Assembly: GCF_001898175.1 (NCBI RefSeq)
Contig: NZ_MKTH01000019.1
Coordinates: 31,176 to 95,175, forward strand
Direction of reading: 5' to 3'
Source of the DNA: Cellulomonas sp. 73-92
GTDB taxonomy: Bacteria; Actinomycetota; Actinomycetes; Actinomycetales; Cellulomonadaceae
DNA: 64,000 bases
Both the position numbers and the translations under genes were made by a program. The notes beneath the pieces were generated by a model. The model made no database searches. It was not told the DNA's origin and worked only from the letters and a program-made list of their open reading frames with translations. Positions 1 through 8,367 of this stretch are shown one piece after another. The stretch's first letter is position 1. Every line of letters starts with the position of its first letter.

Positions 1-645
1 CTCGACCTCCTGCCGCAGCTCGGCGGCGCGGACGGTCGTGCCGCGCTTCACGCGGCCGCTCGTCGGGCGGATGCGCCCGGACAGCAGGCCCAGCAGGGTG
101 GTCTTGCCCGCGCCGTTGACGCCGACGACGCCCCACCGGTCGCCCGGGCCCAGCCGCCAGGTCACGTGGTCGAGGAGCACCCGGTCGTCGAACGCCAGCG
201 TGACGTCCTCGAGGTCGAGGACGTCCTTGCCCAGCCGGGAGGTCGCGGTCCGCGCCAGCTCCAGGCGGTCGCGCGGCGGCGGCTCGTCGGCGATGAGAGC
301 CGCGGCGGCGTCGAGGCGGAACTTGGGCTTGGACGTGCGGGCGGGCGCGCCGCGGCGCAGCCAGGCGAGCTCCTTGCGCAGCAGGTTGAGCCGCTTGGAC
401 TCCGCCGTCGCCGCCTGCTGGGCGCGCTCGGCGCGGGCCAGCACGTACGCCGCGTAGCCGCCGTCGTACGGGTCGACGACCCCGTCGTGGACCTCCCACG
501 TGCGGGTGGTGACCGCGTCGAGGAACCACCGGTCGTGCGTGACGACCACGAGCCCGCCGCCACGCCCGAACCGCTCCGCCAGGTGCGCCGCCAGCCACGC
601 GACGCCCTCGACGTCGAGGTGGTTCGTCGGCTCGTCGAGTGCAGA
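1..645 (-). pseudogene. ABC-F ATPase, 5'-truncated fragment
   Basis: The minus-strand frame reads the middle of an ABC-F protein and runs off the left edge of the window. It begins abruptly at the first-domain Walker B (DEPTNHLDVE, about 612-641), continues through VVTHDRWFLDAV and the inter-domain linker (ELAWLRRGAPARTSKP), and reaches the second Walker A (GVNGAGKTTLL). Upstream of the Walker B the reading frame continues only into unrelated sequence and a stop, so the N-terminal nucleotide-binding domain (start codon, first Walker A, first signature) has been removed. ABC-F proteins are cytosolic ribosome-associated ATPases involved in translation rescue or antibiotic protection. The same linker and second domain occur in the intact paralogue at 1804-3609 in the opposite orientation. 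A functional product is unlikely. Confidence 0.85.
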
Positions 646-716
646 TTCGGGGGGTACTAGAAGTTGAGGCAGACACTACACAACGGCGCAGACAAGAGCC
701 TCCCCCCGGGGGAGTC

Positions 717-1595
717 TCAGCCGTTCGCCCTCATGTTGTTCAGTCGCCTCTGCCGGCCACGCTGGGTGCGACTCAATGGGGCACGCTGGTCGCGTTGCGG
801 TGACGACACCCGCCAAGTGAGGTCCCTCTCCCACTGACCGTCGTGCTGCAGCTGGTAGTCCTTCCACGGAGTCGGGAGTCGCCGCTGGGACTCCCGCACG
901 AGGAAGTTGAGTAGTCCGAAGTACCACTGAGCAAGGTGGCGCCCGTCGCTCGTCCTCGTCGGCAGCGCCTTACCCGAAAGCGGGACGTAGAGGCCCCGCG
1001 AGAGCACGAGTAGCGAGTCAAGCTCGTAGGCGGGCGACTTCGCCTCACGACACGCGGCGATCCACGCCTGCGATTCACCGCCAGGCCAGTTGGCCTTCCC
1101 GAATGCGGTCTCGTAGGCGAAGACCGAGTAGTAGAGCTGTGGCAATCCGCCAGAGGGTCTGCCGCCCAGGATCGGCGACCCCCACCCCGCTCCGAACGGC
1201 CTGAGGCGGTAGAGCGTGCGTAGCGAGCGGGCGATCTTCTCTAGTTCTGCACCATCGAGTGTCGACTTGACCTCGACGACTGCAAGAAGCGCCTCCGCCG
1301 CGAGCGTGACGATGCCCGCGTCCTGGCTCAGCGGGGCCGCAGACATGCTGTCGTAGATCACGATGTCGAGCTGGGGAGATTCCGTTCCGGCGGAATCGAT
1401 CGCGTGTCCCTGAGCCACCGCGTATCGCTTCGGCAAGTGCTCGCGCAGGAAGTCACGGAGCGCCTCTTCGCGCTGGCCGCCGCGAGTTGTCGAGTGCGTA
1501 GCAGCAGCCGCGGACCTCTCGTACGCAGCCGCCAACTCACGTTCATGGGTGGCGAGGATTCCCTGGAAGCGGACCATCGCAGGTCTGTCCGGCAC
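717..1595 (-). CDS. DUF6602-like putative nuclease-fold protein
   Basis: This is a 292-residue soluble protein. The N-terminus (FQGILATHERELAAAYE) leads into REEALRDFLREHLPKRY, then SPQLDIVIYD and, about 40 residues later, LLAVVEVKST. That order (conserved acidic D in LDIVIYD, then E-x-K in VEVKS) is the PD-(D/E)XK nuclease core layout seen in DUF6602-type proteins. The rest (LRTLYRLRPFGAGWG, LVLSRGLYVPL) has no further motif I recognise. DUF6602 members usually occur in accessory regions and their function is not established; a role in nucleic-acid cleavage or defence is inference. The gene sits between a truncated and an intact ABC-F gene with no operon partner. The C-terminal tail is Arg/Gln-rich. 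Confidence 0.6.
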   Translation of the reverse strand: MPDRPAMVRFQGILATHERELAAAYERSAAAATHSTTRGGQREEALRDFLREHLPKRYAVAQGHAIDSAGTESPQLDIVIYDSMSAAPLSQDAGIVTLAAEALLAVVEVKSTLDGAELEKIARSLRTLYRLRPFGAGWGSPILGGRPSGGLPQLYYSVFAYETAFGKANWPGGESQAWIAACREAKSPAYELDSLLVLSRGLYVPLSGKALPTRTSDGRHLAQWYFGLLNFLVRESQRRLPTPWKDYQLQHDGQWERDLTWRVSSPQRDQRAPLSRTQRGRQRRLNNMRANG

Positions 1596-1803
1596 AGCAT
1601 CGGACAGTACCGCCGCGCGGACCCCAATGTCGGCAATTGCGCTGGTGAGGGCCGCGCCTGCGGAGTTCGATGGGTGATCGATCAGCGGCCTGGCCGAACG
1701 TCGTACACGGTGAATTCGGTGTCGCGCGGGCGACCGAGTCCTGTCGAGTCGACCTCTCTGCTGGATGAAGGGCGCTCTGGCGGTCGCCTAGCCTTGCGGG
1801 GAC

Positions 1804-3609
1804 ATGGCGCACCTGCTGGGGGCCGAGGCCCTGCATCTTGAGTACCCAACCAAGGTTGTCCTCGATTCTGTATCTCTCGGGGTCAACGAGGGTGACCGGA
1901 TCGGCATCGTCGGCCGCAACGGAGACGGGAAGTCGAGCCTGCTGGCACTTCTCGCCGGCCGGTTGCGCCCGAGCGCGGGACGGGTCACGGTGCGCAACGG
2001 CGTCCGCATGGGACTGCTCGACCAAGGCGACACCCTCGACGACGCCGACACGGTCGGCCACGCGGTGGTTGGAAACACAGCGGAACATGAATGGGCCGGG
2101 AACGCCCGGACCCGGGAGGTGATCTCCTACTTGCTCGCCGACCTGCCGTGGGACAGTCGGCTCGACACGCTCTCCGGGGGCCAGCGCCGTCGCGTCGCTC
2201 TGGCGCAGCTGCTGGTGGGTGACCACGACGTCGTCGCTCTGGACGAGCCTACGAATCATCTCGATGTCGAGGCGATCACCTGGCTTGCTGGGCATCTGAA
2301 ACGGCGATGGTCCGCCAGCTCTGGTGGGCTCCTGGTTGTCACGCACGACCGCTGGTTCCTCGACGCGGTCTGCACCACGACGTGGGAGGTGCACGACCGG
2401 ATCGTCGAGCCATTTGAGGGCGGCTATGCCGCCTACGTCCTCCAGCGCGTCGAGCGTGACCGGCAGGCCGGCGCCGTCGAGGCCCGCCGGCAGAACCTGG
2501 CCCGCAAGGAGCTGGCATGGCTCCGTCGGGGAGCCCCGGCGCGAACCTCGAAGCCGAGGTTCCGCATCGACGCCGTAAACGCACTGATCGCCGACGTGCC
2601 GGAGATCCGCGACAAGGTCGCTCTGCAGTCACTTGCCGTGTCGCGAATCGGCAAGGACGTCGTCGACCTGCTCGACGTCTCCGTGGCGTTCGACAGCACA
2701 GAGGTGCTGCGGCATGTCAAGTGGCTGATCGCCCCCGGAGAACGCACAGGGATCCTGGGCGTCAACGGAGCCGGCAAGTCGACTCTTCTCGGCCTCGTCG
2801 CCGGCACCACGGCTCCGACGACGGGCCGGGTCACGCGCGGCTCCACCGTCCGGGTCACGACGCTTACCCAGCGCTTGGACGGGCTCACCGAGCACATGGG
2901 CGAGCCCGTGCGGGTGATGTTGGCCGCGCTACGCGCCAGCTACACGGTCGGGGCGGGGCCTCGTGCGCAGGAGCTGACACCGGCACAGTTGCTGGAGCGC
3001 CTCGGGTTCGAGCCCGGGCAACTGTGGACGACCGTCAAGGACCTATCGGGCGGCCAGCAGCGCCGGCTCCAGTTGCTGCTCGTCCTGCTCGACCAGCCCA
3101 ATCTCCTGGTGCTAGACGAGCCGACGAACGACATGGACACAGACATGCTCGCGGCGATGGAAGACCTTCTGGACTCCTGGCCGGGCACGCTGCTCGTCGT
3201 CTCCCACGACCGCTACTTCCTGGAGCGGGTGACTGATCAGCAGTACGCGATCCTCGACGGGCGGCTGCGGCACCTACCCGGCGGGGTCGAGGAGTACCTG
3301 CGCCTGCGGCACGAGCAGGACCAGCCGCAATCCTCCCGCCGGGCATCGAGCGCGGGAGCCGCCTCGAGCTCGAGGTCCACCGGCCCGACCGGAGCCCTTC
3401 TGCGCGCGGCGCAGAAGGAGTTGGCGTCCCTCGAGCGTCGGCTGACCAGGCTGCAGGAGCAGCTCGACGCCGCTCACACGGCCCTCGCGGACCACGACCA
3501 CGCCGACTACCTCGGGCTGGCTGACGCTATGAGGCGCATCGGCACGCTGGAGGCCGAGCGCGATGAACTCGAGACCCGGTGGTACGAGGTCAGCGAAAAC
3601 GCCGAATAG
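1804..3609 (+). CDS. ABC-F family ATPase, intact
   Basis: A 601-residue tandem-ABC protein without membrane segments. Domain 1 has Walker A GRNGDGKSSLLALL (about 38-51), signature LSGGQRRRVALAQ and Walker B ALDEPTNHLDVE. A basic linker (ELAWLRRGAPARTSKP) follows. Domain 2 has GVNGAGKSTLLGLV, LSGGQQRRLQLLL and LVLDEPTNDMDTDM. The last 90 residues form a predicted coiled coil (ELASLERRLTRLQEQLDAAH), as in Uup-type ABC-F proteins. ABC-F proteins act on the ribosome rather than in transport. The length and C-terminal coil favour a housekeeping Uup-like protein over a short antibiotic-resistance type, but substrate or drug specificity cannot be read from sequence. It is a paralogue of the truncated fragment at the left edge. 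Confidence 0.88.
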   Translation: MAHLLGAEALHLEYPTKVVLDSVSLGVNEGDRIGIVGRNGDGKSSLLALLAGRLRPSAGRVTVRNGVRMGLLDQGDTLDDADTVGHAVVGNTAEHEWAGNARTREVISYLLADLPWDSRLDTLSGGQRRRVALAQLLVGDHDVVALDEPTNHLDVEAITWLAGHLKRRWSASSGGLLVVTHDRWFLDAVCTTTWEVHDRIVEPFEGGYAAYVLQRVERDRQAGAVEARRQNLARKELAWLRRGAPARTSKPRFRIDAVNALIADVPEIRDKVALQSLAVSRIGKDVVDLLDVSVAFDSTEVLRHVKWLIAPGERTGILGVNGAGKSTLLGLVAGTTAPTTGRVTRGSTVRVTTLTQRLDGLTEHMGEPVRVMLAALRASYTVGAGPRAQELTPAQLLERLGFEPGQLWTTVKDLSGGQQRRLQLLLVLLDQPNLLVLDEPTNDMDTDMLAAMEDLLDSWPGTLLVVSHDRYFLERVTDQQYAILDGRLRHLPGGVEEYLRLRHEQDQPQSSRRASSAGAASSSRSTGPTGALLRAAQKELASLERRLTRLQEQLDAAHTALADHDHADYLGLADAMRRIGTLEAERDELETRWYEVSENAE

Positions 3610-3929
3610 ACCGCGCGCCGCGTCCGGTCAACCGGCCCGTGGTCGTCAACAGCGCTAATGACCGGAGGGCTGGGTCTGCGCACGCCTGCGCCGGAGACAG
3701 GCGGTCAATCCAGCTCGGCCCGTGGGGCCGCCTGCTCGAGGTCGTCGCAGAAGAACGCGAACAGGGCACGGGATCCGATGGGGGGCCCGCTCCCGCTCGC
3801 GGCGATGAAGTCCCTTGGTCGGCAGGCTCCCGACGATCCGTGGGCGGCGACCGCAGAGGGTGGGGGTGCGAGTGAGCCCGGACTCGAGGGGCAGGTTGGC
3901 GGCCGCGTCAGCGCGCGCGACCCGGAGGC
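3610..3929. other. intergenic region, no gene seen
   Basis: Between the ABC-F stop and the HTH gene I see no reading frame with recognisable protein character on either strand. A GGAGG (3923-3927) precedes the HTH start by a short 5 nt. Confidence 0.5.
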
Positions 3930-3932
3930 TTG

Positions 3933-4331
3933 ATGCGCCTCGTCGGCGCGAGGCCGCCAGGCGATACGAAGCTGGAGGCACGCTTCGGGAGATCGGCAAG
4001 AGCGCTCGACGCGGCGCTGCGTGCCGACGCGGTGACGACGCGCAGGCGGTCCACCTCGCCTGAGGTAGTGGGTGGGTTCGTCCGCGGGTATGTGGCGGGG
4101 TCGTCTTTGACCGTGCTGAGTGCACGCTTCGCCTGGAGCACCGAGATGACTCGGGCGCGACTGCTGAAAGCAGGTGTGATCATCCGCGACACCCAAGGCC
4201 GCGGAATCTTAGCTGCAGCCGGCGGCCCGCAAGTGCTGCAGGCAGGGCACTATGCAGCCGTCCGGATGGCGCGCCGACCCCACTGGTCGGATCTGGTCCG
4301 CGCCCGATGGCCAAGATTGCTTCTGTGGTAG
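3933..4331 (+). CDS. small helix-turn-helix protein paired with PIN protein
   Basis: A 132-residue basic protein. Residues about 44-85 (EVVGGFVRGYVAGSSLTVLS, then ARFAWSTEMTRARLLKAGV) fit the helix-turn-helix pattern of short resolvase or MarR-like DNA-binding modules (growth in Y-x-x-G-x-S, then xxRxLxxAGV). A GGAGG lies just upstream, and an alternative TTG start is one codon earlier. Its 3' end overlaps the next gene by 25 bp, so the two are probably co-translated. By position and content it could be the DNA-binding antitoxin-like partner of the PIN protein; this is inference, because the N-terminal 40 residues match no antitoxin family I know. Confidence 0.5.
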   Translation: MRLVGARPPGDTKLEARFGRSARALDAALRADAVTTRRRSTSPEVVGGFVRGYVAGSSLTVLSARFAWSTEMTRARLLKAGVIIRDTQGRGILAAAGGPQVLQAGHYAAVRMARRPHWSDLVRARWPRLLLW

Positions 4332-5467
4332 CGGACATGGAGCGCATTTGTGAGACAGCGCACGCTCTGATCGAAACGGCGCACGATCGCGATCACGTCG
4401 CACCCATCGCCGTGCCCGACGAGCGCGGCGGCTTCGGGTACGCATTCTTGCCGTACGTGTTCCCTGTCGTGCTGGATGCGATGGCGCTGCGCGATCAGCT
4501 GCTGCGCATCGCTCGCACCGGGCAGCGCACGGTCTTGGTGACCGCGGCGAACAGTGGAGTGCTGCGGTTGTTCTGCGCCCGCCACGTCATGGAGGAAGTC
4601 GAGGAGCATCAAGCGGAGTGGGCAACCCAGAAGGGTGTGAGCGTGCCCCTGGTCCACGCGGTGTGGCTCGACACCCTGGCGCCTCTGCTGCGCTGCGTGG
4701 AGGTGCCCACCGGCCTGGCGGTGGCCGGCGAGCAGCGTCGGCTGGACGCGCTCGACGTTCGCGGCAGCAAACTAGGTGACCCGGACGATGTGCCGACGGC
4801 GACGCTGGCGCTGCTACTGGGGGCGCCGCTGCTGAGTCGAGACCACAAGCCGCTCATCGCCGTGTACGGGGCGGACATCGACCATGTTGCTCTCGGCAGG
4901 TGGCTTCCTCGGCTCTACGACGGGGGCGACGTCGGGGCGACGGGGAGCTTCTTGCAGAGCGTCGAGCTGCTGGGGAGTGTGCTCGGCCGCGGCGTGTTCG
5001 TCGGGCTACGCGAGCTGGCGGGACGAGTGCCCTGGCCGTGGCTGCTGCTCGGTGGTGTCGCCGCGGGGGCCGCAGTACACGTGTTCGTCCCATCTGCGAC
5101 GCAGCGCAAGGTCGGCTCGGTGCTGGGCGACGGGCTGCTGTCGGCCGTCGGACTGGTAGCGGAGATGGCACGACTGCGCGCTGAGGCCGAGACCCGGTTC
5201 GAGGCTCTGCTGCCGGACCAGCCGTCCTGGAACCAGATCCGCAACGAACTGGGTGCCGCGGCGGGCCTCACCCGGGCATGCCTGTACCAGCTGGCACGCA
5301 GCCCGCGGTCTGACCAGAGCGCGGTCGAGCTCAGCGCGCTGCTCGGGGAGGTGGGCGTCCGTCCGCGGGGCCCGGCAGTGGTCAGGGCTGCGTTGCGGCG
5401 CCAGGCATGCTTCGACGAGCCGTATCCCGGCCGGTTCCAGGTCGGGCACCCCTGGTACACACGCTGA
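4307..5467 (+). CDS. PIN-domain protein with membrane segment
   Basis: A 386-residue protein. Residues about 50-190 form a PIN-like ribonuclease domain: first acidic residue in FPVVLDAMALRDQL (D57), an acidic helix EEVEEHQAEW (about 96-105), GDPDDVPTATLALLLGAPL (D158/D160/D161) and LLSRD (D179). These are the four conserved acidic positions expected of VapC-like nucleases. A hydrophobic segment (WPWLLLGGVAAGAAVHVFV, about 245-263) follows, then a charged helix and a C-terminal winged-helix-like region (NQIRNELGAAAGLTRACLYQ). Classical VapC toxins are about 130 residues and soluble, so the length and probable membrane anchor are unusual. The gene overlaps the upstream HTH gene. Function as an RNA-cleaving toxin or stress effector is inference. 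Confidence 0.6.
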   Translation: MAKIASVVADMERICETAHALIETAHDRDHVAPIAVPDERGGFGYAFLPYVFPVVLDAMALRDQLLRIARTGQRTVLVTAANSGVLRLFCARHVMEEVEEHQAEWATQKGVSVPLVHAVWLDTLAPLLRCVEVPTGLAVAGEQRRLDALDVRGSKLGDPDDVPTATLALLLGAPLLSRDHKPLIAVYGADIDHVALGRWLPRLYDGGDVGATGSFLQSVELLGSVLGRGVFVGLRELAGRVPWPWLLLGGVAAGAAVHVFVPSATQRKVGSVLGDGLLSAVGLVAEMARLRAEAETRFEALLPDQPSWNQIRNELGAAAGLTRACLYQLARSPRSDQSAVELSALLGEVGVRPRGPAVVRAALRRQACFDEPYPGRFQVGHPWYTR

Positions 5468-5744
5468 TCGAGACAGGCAGTTGATCCCCCTGGGTGTGGA
5501 GCCGACGGGGCGAAGCGCTTCCGTTCGTTCGCCCTCGCTCAGACCGTGCTCCTTCGCAGGCGGCTCGCCAGCTGCTCGCTGGCCGACGTCACCGGGCTGG
5601 CGCCGATGATCAGGCCTGGTCGCGCCTGCTCAGTGCGGGGCGCGCCCACACCCGCCAAACAGAACGTAGTCGGTCAAACTGAGCGAGCTTGGAGCAAGCC
5701 GCCGACCTTCTGCTGAGCGCAGCTGCGATGCAGACGCGGAGATC

Positions 5745-6155
5745 GGCTCCTTCTCGGTAATCCGGCTGATCGTGACCTTGGACACCTGGGTGCCGCAGAC
5801 CTCAGCGAAGTGCGCGGCGATCTCCCCGGTCTCAACCCCGCGCGGTCAACGACAGCACGAACTCGTCGACGGCCTTCAAACGCCGCTGCCGCTTACGAAC
5901 GATCGGGGACTCGAACATTCCCTCCCGGTCCCCTGGCACGTCGATCTGCACCGGCCCGATCTCGGTGATCACCGTCTCGGACCGCGACCCGTTGCGCTCG
6001 TTCGTGCCCGTGGTGGCCTCGCTCTCGCCGGATCGGTGAGCTTCTCCTCCAGTGCGAGCTCCAGGACCTGCTTGGTCAACCCCGTCAGCAAACCGTCCGG
6101 GCCGACCAGGTCGACACCGATCTGCCGCGCCAGAGCGATCATCGCCCGGGCCATC
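5745..6155 (-). pseudogene. IS256-family transposase remnant
   Basis: The minus strand, read in three frames, gives an IS256-type transposase N-terminal region: GVDLVGPDGLLTGLTKQVLE, then ERNGSRSETVITEIGPVQID, VPGDREGMFESPIVRKRQRR, LKAVDEFVLSLTARG, and after a frameshift ETGEIAAHFAEVCGTQVSK and VTISRITEK. Typical IS256 transposases are about 400 residues; here only about 130 are represented. The DDE catalytic core is missing and there are at least two frameshifts, so the remnant is inactive. No clear terminal inverted repeats were found around it. Confidence 0.8.
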
Positions 6156-6245
6156 CGCTGTTCTCTTCGTCGTCGAGCATCACTGGCTCGACGACGAGAG
6201 CCACGTCGAACCATGCCGCAGGCCCCGCCAGAACTCGGTGCTGGT

Positions 6246-7010
6246 TCAGCTGACCCGGATGTAGATCGGGTTCGACTGCCAGATCGCGCGGAACTGGATC
6301 GTCTTGCCGGGCCGCGGGGAGTCGATCTGCATGCCGTCGCCGGCGTAGATCCCCACGTGGCCGGGGGTGTAGATGATGTCGCCGGGCAGGGCGTCCGCCG
6401 CGGAGACCCGGGTGCCGATGCTCGCGTAGGCCGACGACGAGCGCGGCAGGCTGATGCCGAGCTGCGCGTAGACGTACTGCAGAAACCCGGAGCAGTCGAA
6501 GCCGTCCGGGGTGTTGCCACCGTACCTGTACGGGGTGCCGACGTAGCGGGCCGCGATCTCGAGGACGGCGTTGCCGGACACCGACGGCGGGGCCGGGGTG
6601 TTGGCGACGGCGCGCTCGGCCGAGCGGCTCGTCCTCGTCGTGCTCGTCGTCGCCTTCTTCGCCTTGACCGGCGCGGGCGGCGCCGGCTTGACCGGCGTGA
6701 CGTCGGGGACGTCGAGCTTCCACTCCGCGGTGGCGGGTGCCGTGACCACCGGCGCCAGCTCGAGCTGGGCCTGGGCCTGGGCGGCGAGTGCCGCAGTGTC
6801 GACCGGGGGCAGCCCGACGGCGCTGTCGCTGGCCGCCTGGGCGGGAGCCGCGCCGATGGCGGAGACGATCAGCCCGGACGACGCAGCCACCACGGCAGTG
6901 CGGCGGCCGACGACCTGGAGCTGGGCTGTTGCGGTGGACGTCAGGTGCGTGAGAGGGGTCGACGGGCGCGTCGCCGCGCGATGCCGGCCGTGTGACGTGC
7001 GTACGGACAA
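6246..7010 (-). CDS. secreted NlpC/P60 peptidoglycan endopeptidase
   Basis: A 254-residue protein starting at TTG (7010) with GGAGAGG six bases upstream. An N-terminal hydrophobic signal (TAVVAASSGLIVSAIGAAPA) ends near AQAAS, so the product is exported. A low-complexity Pro/Ala/Lys/Thr linker follows. The C-terminal ~110 residues are an NlpC/P60 (C40) domain: YRYGGNTPDGFDCSGFLQYV with catalytic Cys in DCSGF, GDIIYTPGHVGIYAGDG with catalytic His in GHVGIY, and SPRPGKTIQFR. These enzymes cleave D-Glu-mDAP type bonds in peptidoglycan stems. A c-di-AMP riboswitch occupies the leader, an association known for actinobacterial cell-wall hydrolases such as Rpf and NlpC/P60 proteins. The gene is monocistronic. 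Confidence 0.92.
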   Translation of the reverse strand: MSVRTSHGRHRAATRPSTPLTHLTSTATAQLQVVGRRTAVVAASSGLIVSAIGAAPAQAASDSAVGLPPVDTAALAAQAQAQLELAPVVTAPATAEWKLDVPDVTPVKPAPPAPVKAKKATTSTTRTSRSAERAVANTPAPPSVSGNAVLEIAARYVGTPYRYGGNTPDGFDCSGFLQYVYAQLGISLPRSSSAYASIGTRVSAADALPGDIIYTPGHVGIYAGDGMQIDSPRPGKTIQFRAIWQSNPIYIRVS

Positions 7011-7014
7011 AGCG

Positions 7015-7215
7015 TGCCTCTCCGTGCGCCTACGAGGTCAGCTGTCGGGTTCGGGTGGGAGATCACCCGGCCGTCCGGTCCGAGGACCGTCCGACTTCAC
7101 CCCAAGGACGTCGTCTCCGGCGCCCACGATTGGGTCCCCCGCTCCTGCCGGCGAGTCGTGCGGACCCCGTGCGGTGGCAGGATTCGGCAATCCGCCCGAG
7201 GGCTGTCCGGAGGAG
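7015..7215 (-). ncRNA. ydaO/yuaA (c-di-AMP) riboswitch
   Basis: On the minus strand the leader of the NlpC/P60 gene contains the ydaO-class conserved blocks in order: a GGGGGACCCA block (about 7128-7137), TTGGGGTGAAGTCGGACGG (about 7088-7106), GGGTGATCTCCCACCC (about 7055-7070), GAACCCGACAGCTGACCTC (about 7035-7053) and GTAGGCGCACGGAGAGG ending at the ribosome-binding site. ACCCGACAGCTGACCTCGTAG is a near-signature of this class. It binds c-di-AMP and usually turns expression off when the ligand is high. The RBS lies immediately after the aptamer, so control of translation or of early termination is plausible. The 5' boundary is approximate. Confidence 0.9.
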
Positions 7216-7279
7216 GGTTCCGAGCAGCGGATCGACCGTACCCGACCGTTCGTCCAGTTGTCACGTTCCGGTCACGAAC

Positions 7280-8090
7280 ATGTTCACGGGTCCAGAACGG
7301 GGCGAGGCCGGATACCTCGCAGGCTGGGTGATCGCCCGTCTGCTCGATCACGGCCGACGTTCCGCATCACGGTGCGGAACGTCGGCCGGGCGGACAGCGT
7401 GCGTGCCGCGATTCCAGGTCGGCTGGGGCGCAGGCCGGAGCCTCCATCGAATTCACGGGTCGCCGACCTGCTCGCCGACAGCGGCTGGGACGAAGCAATG
7501 AGCGGGATCGACTATGTCGCTCACACGGCTTCACCACTCGGCTTCGACCCGGGCGAGGACCTCGTCCGCACGGCGCGGAGGCGTCCAGCGGGTGCTGTGA
7601 GAGCGGCGGCACGAGTGGCCTGCGGCGAGCGGCGCTGAGGTCGTCGGGTGCGGCGGCTGCCTCACCCGATCCGAGCGTGCCGGTGCGCGAGAACGTGTGG
7701 GGCCGAACCCACCAGATCGCCGGTCAAGGCGTACAACGACTCGAAGATCTGGTCCGAGTGCGACGCCTGGACACTAACCGCCGATACGGACCTCGAGCTG
7801 ACCACGGTGCCGCCGACTTCATGCAAGGCCCCCACTGAGAACACCGGTCCGAGAGGGGTCGGTCGAGATCGTTCGCCGCCTCCTCACAGGCGGACTGCCC
7901 GCCATCGCGAACAGCGGATGGGACGTTGTCGACGTCCGCGACATCGCGGAATTGCACCCAATTGCCCCGACAACGCCGGCCGCCGCCAGCGAACGGTTTA
8001 TCTGCTCCGACCACTTCATGTGGGGGCGACAGATGGCGGCGATCCTCCACCAGTAACTTCCGGCCGAGCCGAAGAGGGCGCTCGCCAGGT
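7280..8090 (+). pseudogene. decayed NAD-dependent epimerase/dehydratase (SDR) gene
   Basis: Pieces of an extended-SDR protein occur in order but in different frames: GYLAGWVIARLLDHG (nucleotide-binding N-terminus, glycine loop damaged), ITVRNVGRADSVRAAIP, ADLLADSGWDEAMSGIDYVA, HTASPLGFDPGEDLV, then AYNDSKIWSECDAWTL (containing the YxxxK catalytic pair as Y-NDS-K), LELTTVPPT, and finally VEIVRRLLTGGLPAIANSGW, DVVDVRDIAEL and ERFICSDHFMWGRQMAAILH. The layout matches dihydroflavonol-reductase-like or isomerase SDRs of about 340 residues, but at least four frame changes and missing segments make it non-functional. Confidence 0.75.
7351..7387. repeat. perfect 15-bp inverted repeat
   Basis: CGGCCGACGTTCCGC (7351-7365) is followed after 7 bp by its exact reverse complement (7373-7387). 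The hairpin lies within the decayed SDR gene, with no T-run after it. It may be a chance result of coding sequence, a duplication scar or a structured element. Confidence 0.7.
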
Positions 8091-8367
8091 CATGCCGACC
8101 TGCAGTTCGCGCACCTCACCCCGCAGATGGCCATGCTGTGCGAGCAGCTCGGCACCCACACGAGCGTCGACGGCAGCAAAGCACGGCATGTCCCCAGATG
8201 GCACCCTCGACCGGCGGAGCAGACGCCCGTCCCCACCGCCCGCGCACTCCTTGCCAGGCCCACACGATGATCTGCGCGGCTCCGACCACTGCGGATAAGC
8301 CTCGGTCAGTGGCGGTCGTCGTGGACGTCTTCCTGCCGCTGTCCCTTCGCGTCCCCGGCAACTGTCG

